This document shows positions 9,777 through 20,200 of a stretch of 43,679 nucleotides of DNA, piece after piece. Position 1 is the first letter of the stretch; each line of letters starts with the position of its first letter. The notes under the pieces are model-generated. The model ran no database searches. It saw only the letters and a program-made list of their open reading frames with translations, and was not told where the DNA came from. This stretch comes from CAVSDF01 sp963726715 (GTDB taxonomy: Bacteria > Bacteroidota > Rhodothermia > Rhodothermales > BA12), in the NCBI GenBank assembly GCA_963726715.1, contig CAVSDF010000009.1:1-43679 (forward strand), read 5' to 3'. The position numbers were made by a program, and so were the translations under genes.

Positions 9777-10070
9777 TGGATGTCGGGGGATGGAGAACGG
9801 ATACCGCCTCCCCAACCCCGCAGCGCGCGCCGCGTTGCCCGTCGCGGCAAGGCCGTCGACGTCCGTCTCGATCCGTCCAGCCGGTCTTTGCGAGGAGCGA
9901 CGCGGCGCGGCGATCTGGCCGTTCAACGCTCCCACAGAATCAGCCTCACTGCCCCACAACTCGGGTTGAACAGCCCTGCGACCCGACCCGTCCGGTTACA
10001 TCCCGCCGGGAGACCGCGCCCGCCCGCCGCGTTGCCGCCCGCCGCGCCATCCGTCCATCCCCCGCTCACG

Positions 10071-11009
10071 ATGCCCCTCGATCCCGCCCGCTTCGCGCCC
10101 GACCACGACTGGGACGTCGCCATCGTCGGAGGCGGCCCGGCGGGCCTCGCCTGCGCGCTCACGCTCGGGCGCGCCGGGCGCCGCGTCGCCCTCTTCGACG
10201 ACGGACGCGCCCGCAACGCGCCTGCGCCCCACGCGCAGGGCCTGCTCACGCGCGACGGCATCGCGCCGCTCGACCTGCGCCGGATCGGGCGGCAGGAGTG
10301 CCTCGGCTACGGCGTCCACATCCGCGAGACCCGCGTCGACGCCGCCGAAGCGCTCGACACTGGCGGCTATCGCCTGAAAATTGCGGACGAATGGACGACC
10401 GCGCGGATGCTGGTCCTCGCCACCGGCGTCGCCGATGTGCTGCCCGAGATCGACGGCATCGAGGCCTGCTGGGGTGTGAGCGCCATCCACTGCCCGTACT
10501 GCCACGGCCACGAACTCCGCGAGCGCCCGACCGCCGTCCTCGGCGCCGACGCCTCGGCGGTCAGCCTCGCCGTCCTGCTCCTCGGATGGACGGACGACCT
10601 GACACTCGTCACCGGCGGCGTGGCGGTCTCGGCAGACGACCGCGCGCTCCTCGACGCGCGCGGCATCGCGGTCGACGACGGCGTTCCGGAGCGGCTCGAC
10701 CACGACGGCGGCGAGGTCTCAGCCGTCGTCATGGAGGGGGGGCGCCGCGTCGGCGTCGGGGCCGTCTACCTGCACCCGCCGCAGCGCCCGCGCGCGCCGC
10801 TCGCCGAGCGCCTCGGCCTCGCCATCGAAGACGGCGCCGCCTGCATCGTCTCCGACGACGACGGGCGCGTCGGCCTCCCCGGCCTCTTCCTCATCGGCGA
10901 CGCGTCGTCGGGCACGCAGAACCTCTCGCACGCCATCGACGAGGGCACGCGCGCCGGAATGGCCGCCAACCACGAACTCATCTGCCCGCCCCCGGCGTCG
11001 GCGATCTGA
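10071..11009 (+). CDS. Thioredoxin-reductase-like NAD(P)/FAD oxidoreductase
   Basis: 312 residues. The FAD-binding motif VAIVGGGPAGLACALTLG is at residues 16-33, the redox dithiol H140-C-P-Y-C-H-G lies in the central NAD domain, and the C-terminal FAD motif reads GLFLIGDASSGTQNLSHAI. This matches the small thioredoxin-reductase-like family that accepts thioredoxin or other small partners. The second dinucleotide motif is degenerate (AVLGADASAVSLAVLLL in place of GGGDSAxEEA), so NADPH use is uncertain. ATG 10071 gives a normal N-terminus. No thioredoxin gene is adjacent. The frame is intact. Confidence 0.82.
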   Translation: MPLDPARFAPDHDWDVAIVGGGPAGLACALTLGRAGRRVALFDDGRARNAPAPHAQGLLTRDGIAPLDLRRIGRQECLGYGVHIRETRVDAAEALDTGGYRLKIADEWTTARMLVLATGVADVLPEIDGIEACWGVSAIHCPYCHGHELRERPTAVLGADASAVSLAVLLLGWTDDLTLVTGGVAVSADDRALLDARGIAVDDGVPERLDHDGGEVSAVVMEGGRRVGVGAVYLHPPQRPRAPLAERLGLAIEDGAACIVSDDDGRVGLPGLFLIGDASSGTQNLSHAIDEGTRAGMAANHELICPPPASAI

Positions 11010-11107
11010 CCGGTCGGGACCGGATCGTCCGTTCGCGGAAGCGCCCCGGCTGCGTATGGTCCCGGCGACGAAGCTGAGCCCGGTCCCCCTCTCCTCTCTG
11101 CCCCGCC

Positions 11108-11482
11108 ATGCCTGAGACGCTGCCCGAACTGCTTGCCCTGTGGGCGTCCACGTACCCGGAGGAGTGCCGCGCCCTTCGTGGCTCCTTTGTCCTCACGCAG
11201 TTCAATGGCCTCGAAACGGCAGTCGTGCCGGGGCGCGGCTTCGACAACTACATCATCGAAGGCCACGCCCGTGACTGCATCGAACGCGCGGGGTGGTTTC
11301 ACCTGACGCGGTCGCTGCCGTCGGGACGGGAGGACGGGGAGGGCGTCCTGTATGTCGCGTGGGCCGAGGACGCAGGAGACCACCGGCGCAACGTCGACGC
11401 CCCGAGCCTTCAGGGCCAGCACGCCCCGACCTGCGTCCTCGTGACGCTGCGCCTGCTCCTTCCCCCCCGCTCCACGCTCTGA
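11108..11482 (+). CDS. Small hypothetical protein
   Basis: 124 codons from ATG 11108 to TGA 11480. The N-terminal 85 residues look like a folded acidic cytosolic protein (ETLPELLALWASTYPEECRA, then FDNYIIEGHARDCIERAGWF). I do not recognise a family. The last 30 residues change to a Pro/Leu/Arg-rich composition, so a frame error near 11380 could have altered the tail. No signal peptide or membrane helix. It lies 98 bases after the flavoprotein gene and may be transcribed separately; a GCGTATGGTC sequence at 11051-11060 is a weak -7 candidate. Confidence 0.5.
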   Translation: MPETLPELLALWASTYPEECRALRGSFVLTQFNGLETAVVPGRGFDNYIIEGHARDCIERAGWFHLTRSLPSGREDGEGVLYVAWAEDAGDHRRNVDAPSLQGQHAPTCVLVTLRLLLPPRSTL

Positions 11483-11564
11483 AGGCCCTGCCCGACCGGC
11501 TCGGCCCGCCCGCGTCCGCGATCTGAGGACGCGTCTGCGCAGCCGGGCATCCCCCCAAATGCAA

Positions 11565-11599
11565 ACCGCCGGTCTCGCCACGAGGGCAGGACCGGCGGT
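11565..11599 (-). terminator. Terminator of tRNA-Gly
   Basis: Arms ACCGCCGGTC (11565-11574) and GACCGGCGGT (11590-11599) pair perfectly over 10 bp. Read on the minus strand, the hairpin starts 5 bases after the tRNA 3' end and is followed by TTTGCATTT, the layout of a rho-independent terminator. Confidence 0.75.
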
Positions 11600-11604
11600 C
11601 GGGG

Positions 11605-11677
11605 AGCGGAACACGAGACTCGAACTCGCGACCTCCACCTTGGCAAGGTGGCGCTCTACCAGCTGAGCTAGTTCCGC
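11605..11677 (-). tRNA. tRNA-Gly (GCC anticodon)
   Basis: A 73-nt cloverleaf. The acceptor arms GCGGAAC and GTTCCGC pair over 7 bp with discriminator T. The D arm is in AGCTCAGCTGGTAGAGC. The anticodon stem CCACC/GGTGG encloses the loop TTGCCAA, so the anticodon is GCC. The T arm is TCGCGAGTTCGAGTCTCG-like. CCA is not encoded. It reads glycine codons GGC/GGT, the dominant glycine codons of this window. Confidence 0.95.
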
Positions 11678-12089
11678 AGAGCACCCGCCGGGCGTGCCGG
11701 GCGGGAGGGCGATGATACGGCGCCGCGCCGCCGCGAATCAAGTCGGCAGCCCGCATCGCGCCACCTTCGCGGTCTCCTCACACGTCTGGCGCACGCGCCG
11801 CAGGTCGGTGGACGGGCAGCAGGTGCGCCGGGCAGAGGAGTGCGGCTGATACGGATTCCACATTCGCGATGCACCTCTCCTCCCGCCGCCGCTCTCCCGC
11901 GAACAGGACCGTGCCCTCCGCGAGCAGAAGACCGTCGTCCGCTCGCTCGCCGGGTCGGCAGGTGCGCATTCGCGTGCGCCCGCTCTGGGGCGATGGGCAG
12001 GGCCGGTCCAGCCGATGGCGTGCGTATTCTGCGTCCGCCGTGGCGCAGTCGCGGCGATCCGTCTCCCGCCTGCGTCCCCCCACGTGCAC
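11678..12089. other. Divergent spacer between tRNA-Gly and the hybrid regulator
   Basis: It holds the tRNA promoter. No other gene is supported: the open frames on both strands are GC-bias shadows. GCGTATTCTG around 12021-12030 is a weak -7 candidate for the regulator gene, about 60 bases before its start. Confidence 0.35.
11712..11741 (-). promoter_or_regulatory. Promoter of tRNA-Gly
   Basis: On the minus strand TTGATT (11736-11741) and TATCAT (11712-11717) are separated by 18 bp, the geometry of a sigma70-type promoter. The -10 element lies 34 bases before the mature tRNA 5' end, giving a short leader. Confidence 0.55.
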
Positions 12090-15000
12090 GTGCCCTTCCG
12101 CCTTCTCGTGCTGGTCCTGGCGCTCGCGCCTCTCGGGCACGCCGCGCGGGCGCAGTCTGCCGCGACGGCGCCCGGCACCGCCGCCGCGCCGAACACGCCG
12201 TTCGTCGTCGATGGGTGGACGACCGAGGACGGGCTGCCGCAGAACTCGGTCTCGGCGCTCGTGCAGGCGCGCAGCGGCTACCTGTGGGCCGGCACGAACG
12301 GCGGTCTCGTCCGCTTCGACGGCGTCCGCTTCTCCGTCGTCAACCGCACAACCACGCCTGCGCTGCCGAGCGACCGCGTGCTCGCGCTTCTCGAAGACCG
12401 CCGCGGTGCCCTCTGGGTCGGCACGCAGGGCGGCGGCGCAACGCGCCTCAGCGCCGACGGGCGCACGGCGGCGACCTTCGCCGAGCGCGACGGATTGCCG
12501 TCGGAGGTCGTGCTCTCGCTCCTCGAAACGCGCGGCGGCGTGCTCTACGCAGGCACCGAGGGCGGCCTCGCACGCTTCGACGGACAGCGGTTCGCGCGCG
12601 TGCCGTCGGTCCCGGTGATTCACGTCAACGCGCTCTTCGAGGCGTCCGATGGCGTGCTGTGGGTGGGGACGAGCGAGCAGCTGATCCGCATCGACGGGCG
12701 CTCGGTGACGGCGGTCGTGCTGCCGAGTCTGCCCGAGCGCAAGCCGATCGTCGGCATCGCCGAGGACCGCGGCGGCGCGGTGTGGGTGGCGACCGACGGC
12801 GCCGGGCTGTTCCGGCGCGATGCGGCCAGCGGCGTCTTCCGCCCGGTGGAGGGGGCAACGGGCGCGTGGCTGTACGCCCGCTCGCTGCGCGCCGACTCCG
12901 ACGGCGTGCTCTGGTCGGCGACGCGCGGCGGCGTCCTCCGCGTCGAGAACGGGCGGATGCGCCCCATCGGCGAGGACGACGGCCTCTCGACCGGCCTCGC
13001 GCGCACCGTCTACCCCGACCGCGAGGGCGGCATCTGGGTCGGCACCGACAACGGCGGCCTCAACCGCCTCTCGGTGGCGCCTTTCCGCCTCTACGGCGTC
13101 GCCGCGGGCCTCTCGACCGATGTCGTCTTCTCGATCACCGAAGACCGCGCCCGCAACGTCTGGATCGGCACCAACTGCGGCGGCCTCGCGCGCCTCGACG
13201 CGGCCCGGCAGGCGGTGCGCACCTACGGCGAGGCCGACGGGCTCGTCAACACCTGCATCACGTCGGTGCTCGACGGCCGCGACGGGCGCCTCTGGGCCGG
13301 GTCGCACGGCGGCGGGTTGTTCGTACGCGAGGGGGACCGCTTCCGCGAGTTCCGCGACGACACCGGCGCCACGGTGCCGGGCCGGTCGGTGCTCGCGCTC
13401 TACGAAGACCGCGCGGGCGTGCTCTGGATCGGCACCTACGACGGCGGCCTGAGCCGCCTCGCCGGAGGCCGCCTGACCACGTTCGCCACGGCCGATGGCC
13501 TGCCGGGAACGTGGGTGCGCGGGATGCTCGAAGACCGCGCGGGCACGCTCTACGTCGCCACGAACGCCGGGCTCGGGCGCCTCCGCGGCGGGCGCTTCAC
13601 CACGCTCACGACCGCCGACGGCCTCTCCTCCGACGACCTCCGCGCGCTCTACGAAGACGCCGACGGCGCCCTCTGGGTCGGCACCTATGGCGCGGGCCTC
13701 AACCGCATCAAGGACGGGAAAATCGCCCGCATCTCGACCGTCGACGGGCTGGCGGAGAACGTCGTCTCGGCCATCGTCGAAGACGCCGACGGGTTCTTCT
13801 GGACGACCGGCAACCGCGGCATCACGCGCGTCGCCCGCGCCGACCTCAACGCCGTCGCCGACGGGCGGCGGGCGCCGCTCGGGGCGCGGCTCTTCGGGCG
13901 CGAGGCGGGGCTGCGGCACGCCGAGACCAACGGCGGCTTCCAGCCGTCGGCGTGGCGCGGCGCCGACGGGCGGCTGTGGTTTCCGACGTTCAGCGGCGCC
14001 GCCGTCGTCGATCCGGCCCACCTCGGCATCGACCGCCGACCGCCCCGCGTGCGCGTCGAGCAGGTGCAGGCGGGGGAGGAGACGTGGGACGACTCCGCGC
14101 GCGTGGTCCTGCCCGTCGGCGCGCGGCAGTTCACGATCGCCTACACGGCGCTCCGGCTCACCGACGCCCGGCAGACGCGCTTCCGCTACCGCCTCGACGG
14201 TCCGGGCGCCGATTCGGCGTGGGTGGATGCGGGGACGCGGCGGGCGGCCTACTTCACCAACGTGCCGCCGGGCCGCTACACGTTCCGCGTCGCCGCCGCC
14301 GGGCCGTCGGGCCTGTGGAGCGAGACGCCCGCCGCGCTCGTCGTCGAGGTGCCGCCGCGGACGATGGAGACCGGCTGGTTTCGCGGCCTCGCGCTCCTCG
14401 CGCTCCTCGGCGCCGTCGGGCGCGGGCGTGCGGCTGCGGCTGCGGCGGCTGAGCGAGCGCGGCGACCGCCTCGAAGCGGCCGTCGGGGCGCGCACGCACG
14501 AACTCGCCGAAGCCAAGAGCCACGCCGACGACGCCCGCGACCGCGCCGAGGAGCAGAGCCAGATCGCCGACGACGCCCGGCAGGCCGCCGACGAGGCGCG
14601 GCAGACGGTCGAGGCGCAGGCGGAGGCCTTGCAGCGCCTCGACGCGGCCAAGAGCCGCTTCTTCGCCGACCTCTCGCACGAATTCCGGACACCGCTCTCG
14701 CTCATCATCGGGCCGGTCGAGAGCGCGTCGGATCACCTGCGCGCGACCGGACAGGCGCCCGTCGCCGACGACCTGGCCACGGCGCTCCGCAGCGCCCGGC
14801 GCCTGGTGCGTCTGATCGACCAGCTGCTCGACCTCGCGCGGTTGGAGAGCCAGGCCCTCCCGTTCACGCCGCGCACGGGCGACCTGTCCGCCTTCACGCG
14901 CGAGGTCGTCCGCGCCTTCGGACCGCTCGCCGAGCAGCGCGGCGTCGCCCTCGCCTTCCACGCCCCGCGCGGCGCCGTGCCGCTGCGCTTCGACCGCGAC

Positions 15001-16338
15001 GCGCTCGAAAAAGTCGTCGTCAACCTCATCGCCAACGCCGTCAAGTTCACCCCGGCGGGCGGGCGCATCGCCGTCCGCGTGGCGCCGGGCGATGGAGACG
15101 GCACCGCCAGACCCGGCGGCGCCGTGCTGAGCGTGCGCGACACCGGCACCGGGATGGCGCCCGAGGTGCTGCCGCGTCTCTTCGACCGCTTCTTCCGCGG
15201 CACGACAACCGTCGAGGGCGTCGGGATCGGCCTCGCGCTCGCCCGCGAACTCGTCGACCTCCACGGCGGCACCATCGACGTGACGAGCGAGGTCGGCTTC
15301 GGCAGCACCTTCACCGTCACCCTCCCCGCCGACGGTACGGGCGAGGCAGACGGGGACGACGCGGGTGTGGAGGATGACGACGCTGCCCTCGCGCACGTCT
15401 CGCAGGCTGAGGAGATGTTCGCGTCGGCGACGCCTGCAGTGCTCGCACCGCCCGAGGCAGGGCAGGGCGGGGCGCCGGACGAAGACGTGGCGACCGCCAC
15501 CGAGCCAGACGACGGCGCGCACCGCCCGCTCGTGCTTCTCGTCGAGGACAACGACGAGGTCCGCGCCTTCACGCGCCGCCAGCTCGCGCCGCGCTACCGC
15601 ATCGTCGAGGCGAGCGACGGCCACGCCGCCCTCGACGCGGCGTACGCGCACCGCCCCGACCTCGTCGTCACCGACCTGACGATGCCGGGCCTCGACGGCG
15701 TCGACCTCTGCGCCGCCCTCAAAGCCGACGTGCGCACCGCCCTCACGCCGGTGCTGATGCTCACCGCGCGGGCGTCGCCGGAGAGCCGCGTCGGCGGCCT
15801 CGAAGCGGGCGCCGACGACTACCTCGTCAAGCCGTTCGTGGCGCGCGAACTGATCGCGCGCGTCGAGAACCTGCTGCGCTCGCGCGTGCAGATGCAGCAG
15901 GCGTACGGGCGCACGGTGACCTACGAGCCGTCCGGCGTCGCCCTCACCTCCGCCGACGAAGCCTTCCTCGACCGCCTCCGCGCCGCCGTCGAGGCGTCGA
16001 TGGGCGATGCCACGTTCGACGTGCAGGCGCTCGCGGTGGCGATGGGGGTGAGCTACTCGGGCCTGCACCGCCGCGTGAAGGCGCTCACCGGTCATCCGCC
16101 GGTGCAGTTCGTGCGCACGATGCGGCTCCAACGCGCGGCGGCGCTGCTGGAACGGCGCGTCGGGACGGTCGCCGAGGTGGCGTACGCGGCGGGCTTCAAC
16201 AACCTCTCGTACTTCGCCCGCGCCTTCCGCGAGCACTTCGGCGCGACCCCGTCCGACTACGCCGCCACCCGTGCTGCATCGGCTGGGCAGGTCTCGCCCG
16301 AACCGGTGCCGACGGTGGTTGAGGAGGATGGGGGATGA
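12090..16338 (+). CDS. Hybrid two-component system regulator (Reg_prop/Y_Y_Y/HisKA/HATPase/REC/AraC)
   Basis: About 1,415 residues; sensor, kinase, receiver and DNA-binding output in one chain. A signal peptide (PFRLLVLVLALAPLGHAARAQ) leads about a dozen Reg_prop propeller repeats of the LWVGTxxGGLxRF type (12200-13880). A Y_Y_Y domain follows (FRYRLDGPGADSAWVDAGTR), then a membrane helix and a coiled coil (14390-14640). HisKA has the phospho-acceptor His at 14677 (SHEFRTPLSLIIGP), the ATPase has NLIANAVKFTPAGG and VGIGLALARELV, and the receiver Asp is at 15673 (VVTDLTMPGLDG) with GADDYLVKPF. The AraC helix-turn-helix covers about 16045-16260 (VAEVAYAAGFNNLSYFARAF). One extra base near 14417 in the membrane segment breaks the frame. 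GTG 12090 is chosen because it starts the signal peptide; GTG 12084 is equally possible. In Bacteroidota such proteins usually activate adjacent surface-protein loci, here probably the gene at 17284. Confidence 0.9.
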
Positions 16339-16381
16339 ATGGCGGCGCGATGGCGTCCGGTGTTGGAACGTGACGGGGGCC

Positions 16382-16410
16382 GTAGAGACGCATCGGCGAT
16401 GCGTCTCTAC
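16382..16410. repeat. Perfect hairpin repeat after the hybrid regulator
   Basis: Arms GTAGAGACGCAT and ATGCGTCTCTAC pair perfectly over 12 bp around the loop CGGCG, 43 bases after the regulator stop. GTAGAGACGC...GCGTCTCTAC palindromes are widespread dispersed repeats in other phyla. It could also act as a transcription stop, though no T-run follows. Confidence 0.7.
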
Positions 16411-16496
16411 CATCGCACGATCCGGCCTGCGCCGGTCGTGCCTGGTCTGGACCGGGGCGATGACGGTGCCGAAACCGGGCCTCGGGACGCATCGCG

Positions 16497-16622
16497 GCAA
16501 ACCCCTCCCTTGAGGGAGGTGGCCCGCAGGGCCGGAGGGTGTGGGGCGGTTCAGAGAGAATGAGACCGCCGCACACCCCCACCCCGCCTGCGGCGGGGAG
16601 CCCCCTCGAGGGGGCGGTTTTC
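16497..16622. repeat. MITE-like imperfect inverted repeat
   Basis: Two arms of about 50-55 bases (16497-16551 and 16565-16622) are imperfect inverse copies, from AAACCCCTCCCTTGAGGGAG on the left to CCCCCTCGAGGGGGCGGTTT on the right, around a short AGAGAGAATGAG-like centre. Each arm also contains local palindromes. No coding content. Confidence 0.6.
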
Positions 16623-16806
16623 CTCCTCCGCGGCTCACCCACGACGCGCCCCGCTCGCCGCTTGCGCCACCGCACGCCACCCCGCCACGGGCCGCGCGCG
16701 CCACTGGGCTGCCGCCGTCCACCGCGTCTCGCGCCGCCTTCATTGAGGGGTCGAACGCCTCGCACACGCCCCACAATGCCCCTCAGGCACGGCCGCGTTG
16801 CCCGGC

Positions 16807-16859
16807 TGTCACATTTCTTGCAAACGTGGACGGTTTTCTGACACGGCGATCGGTGTCAC
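16807..16859 (+). promoter_or_regulatory. Candidate operator with repeated TGTCAC boxes
   Basis: TGTCAC occurs at 16807-16812 and 16854-16859, with the inverse TGACAC at 16839-16844. TGACAC-N8-GTGTCA (16839-16858) forms an interrupted dyad. The boxes are in a comparatively AT-rich patch about 430 bases before the giant surface-protein gene. Binding by the adjacent AraC-output regulator is only an inference. Confidence 0.3.
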
Positions 16860-17283
16860 GTGCTGCGAGAAATGGAGGCGCACGCCCCGGCCCGCGTGGG
16901 GGATCATGGGGCCACGCCCTCCGATCCGTCCCGCCACCCGCGCCCGTGCCTGTTTCGCCCACCCCGACCAGCCCGTCTGCCCGCCCCTCCGGCGAGGCTG
17001 CGGAGGAGGGGCTGAGCTCGCAGGCGCGCGCGGTGCTCGCCACTCCCCGCGACGGGATCTCGGGTGACGGCGCCGCTTGCGACGCCACCTCCGGCCTGAC
17101 CGACTGGGGAACCGAGGCGATCCGTCACCTGACCGCCGAACTCGGCCTCGCGCCGCCCCCCCGCGCCGCGCCCGGCGTTGCCGACGGCCCCCGGTGACGA
17201 CGCCTGCCGCTCCCTCTGCCTCGCGCGTCCGTCTCGCCGCGCCGCCCCCTGCCTCCGCCCGCGCCCTCCCCGGCGCCTCCGAC

Positions 17284-20200
17284 ATGACCGCTCGCTTCGC
17301 CCTTCGCCGCACCGCCGCGCACCGCCTCGCCTCGCGCCTCGCGCGGGCCGGCGCGCTCGCTGTGCTCGTGCCGCTCGCCCTCGTCGCCTCGGCACAGGCG
17401 CAGACGACGCACATCAGCCGCGTGGCCGGCAGCGGCGCCTTCGACGCGCAGCACCTCGTCTTCGACGGCATCGACGACTACGTCTCTGTCCCTCACAAGG
17501 CGGCGCACGCGCTCACGAACGCCGTCACGCTCGAAGCGTGGGTCAAGCCGGCGGCGTTCGTGACCAACGCGGGCATCGTGACGAAGGGCGTCGAACAGCG
17601 TCCGTGGACGCTCGTGACGCTCGGCGACGGGCGCCTCGAAGTCGGAACTCAACTACAACGTCGCCGGGGGCTCGGCGCGAGTGAGCGCGCAGTCCACGGG
17701 CCGGCTCACGCTCGGCGTCTGGCAGCATGTGGCGGTGGCCATCGGCGGTGGCTTCACGCGCTTCTACATCAACGGCGTGCTCGCGGGCGAGACGGCCCTC
17801 GCGGCGGTCACCTTCGGCGCGACCACCGAGCCGATCGTCATCGGAGCGGACCTGCCCGGCGGCGACGAGTTCTTCAAGGGCGGCATCGACGAGGTGCGCG
17901 TCTGGAACACCGTGCGCACAGGCGCCGAAATCGCCGCCAACCGCACGACCGTCTTCGGCCCGACGACGGCGGGCCTCGTCGGCTACTGGGATTTCGACGC
18001 GCTCGAAGACCTCGGCGTCGGCGCCGCGGGCGTCAACGACGTGCGCGACCGCTCGTCGGCGAGCGCCCATGGCGACGTCGTCGGCGGCATCACGCGCGTG
18101 ACGGCATGGGCGATGACGGCAACGTCCGATCTCTACGAGGACCGCGTCGTGCTCGCGTGGACGCGCGTGCCCTCGCCGACCGCGCGCTATCTGGTTCGCC
18201 GCGACGGCCTCCTCCTCGCCACGCTCTCGGCGAGCGACACGACCTACACCGACCGCGCGGGCGTCGCCGGGCGCGCCTACCCGTACTGCGTCTCGCGGCA
18301 GGACGGCCCGACGACGACGAACCTCGGCTGCGAGCAGGGCCGCCGCCAGTTCATCGCCCCGACGAACGTCGCCGCCAGCGACGGCCTCTTCACCGACAAG
18401 ATCCGCATCACCTGGACCGACCGCTCGGCCGTCAACACCGGCTACCGCGTCTACCGCGCCGGAGCGCTCGTCGCCACCGTCGGCGACATCGGCAGCTACG
18501 ACGACACCGCGACGGCGGCCCTCACGCAGGGCACGCCCTACGCGTACTGCGTCGCGCCCATTCAGGGCGATGGCGAGGGCGTACAGGTGTGCGACAGCGG
18601 CACGCGCGGCTCGGTGCTGCCCCCAGCGACCGTCGTGGCGACGAAGGGCACGCTGCCGAATGCGACGCGCATCACGTGGACAGCGCCTGCGGGCGGCGAT
18701 CCGACGACGGGCACTCCGCCGGGCGCGATCTACCAGCTCACGCGCGACGGACGGGGGCTGATGGGAGGCTACGGCACGTTCACGTACCTCGACCACGCCA
18801 GCACAGGCGACCCCGTGAAACCCGTGGCGGGTACGACCTACACCTACTGCGTGACCCGGCAGTTGCCCGGCGGCCCCGAGAGCGTTCTCGCCTGCGACAC
18901 CGGCGGCTTCGGCACGCTCCCGGCGCCGAGCGCCGTGGTGGCGTCGGACTCGACGCGCGACGACCGCGTCGACGTGCGCTGGTCGAGCGGCGGGGTGGGC
19001 TCGGTCGATGGCGTGCGCGTGACGCGCAGCGGCGGCTACGGCCTCGCCTTCGACGGCGTCGACGACAACGTTCAGGTGCCCAACCTCACGCAGACGTTCC
19101 CGCAGTTCAGCGTCGAGGCGTGGATGAAGGTGGAGACCCAGACGGCGAACGTCGGCTTCATCCCGATCGTCTACAAGGGCCTCTTCGACAAGGGATCGTC
19201 ACCGGCGAACTGGGAAGGGTTTGCCCTCATGACCCCCGCGTCGAATGGAGGACGTGGGGTCGCGCTCTTCGTGTCGGGCACGTTCCAGACCTACGAGTTC
19301 GCCGACACCGACTGGCACCACGTCGCCGCGACCTACGACGGCACCACGGCGCGGCTGTACGTGGACGGCGTGCAGAAACTGTCGTTCGCGGCCACGCTCG
19401 TGCAGAACAGCGCGCCGGTCATGATGGGGCTCGGAAGGTCGCCAGGATCGGAGATCGTCGGGAAGTTCAAGGGCGGGACTCGACGAGGTGCGCTTCTGGA
19501 GCACCGCGCGCACGCAGGCGCAGGTCCGCGCCGGCATGAACACCGCCGCGACGGGCGCCGAAGACGGCCTCGCCGCCCTCTACCACTTCGACGACGGCAT
19601 CGGCCCGCTCGCCACCGATTCGCGCGGCGGCTACCACGGACGGCTCGTCGGGATGACCGGCACCTCCACGTCGGGCTGGGTGGCGGCGGCGGCGCCGGTC
19701 GCCGGGCAGGGCGTCCGCCCGGCCCTCCTTCTCGACGGCTCGACCGGCTACGCCACCGCAACCGGCCTCACCGCCCTGCCGTCGTCGTTCACCATCGAGT
19801 TCTGGGCCAAGCGCACGTCTGCCGGGCGCGGCGACTTCGCCATCGGTCAGGGACCGGGAGGCGCCAACAACGGCCTCAACATCGGCTTCCGCGACAACAA
19901 CCGCTTCATCCTCTCCTTCACCGGCAACGACCTCGACACCCCGCAGGGCTTCACCGACGCCGAGTGGCACCACTGGGCCGTGACGTACGACCGTCCGACC
20001 GGCAAGCGCACCATCGTGCGCGACGGCGCGCTCGTGGCGAGCGACGTGGCGGCGGCGCCCTACGGCGGGACGGGCACGCTGCGCATCGGACAGTCGACCG
20101 GCAACGGCGTCAACGGCACCTTCGGCGGCTCGATCTCTGACGTGCGCGTCTGGAGCCGCGTGCGCCCGGCGGCCTCCATCGCCGCGAACCGCTACGCCCT

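Larger units (their letters stand above)
16339..17283. other. Long non-coding spacer before the surface-protein genes
   Basis: It contains the hairpin repeat at 16382, the inverted-repeat element at 16497 and the TGTCAC boxes at 16807-16859. From 16900 to 17283 I see only GC-rich, Pro/Arg-shadow sequence with no recognisable gene, so it is probably a long leader or decayed sequence. Confidence 0.45.

Noticed and set aside
10984..11526. Similar ends (…ASAI stop) of the flavoprotein and of a frame at 11483-11526
   Set aside because: Only about 15 GC-rich bases are similar, and the second frame is not a supported gene; probably chance.
11778..14708. 976-residue minus-strand open frame opposite the hybrid regulator
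   Set aside because: It is a high-GC shadow; the sense strand carries clear Reg_prop and kinase motifs.
16382..16622. CRISPR array
   Set aside because: The palindromic repeats are single or paired with no regular spacers, and no cas gene is present.
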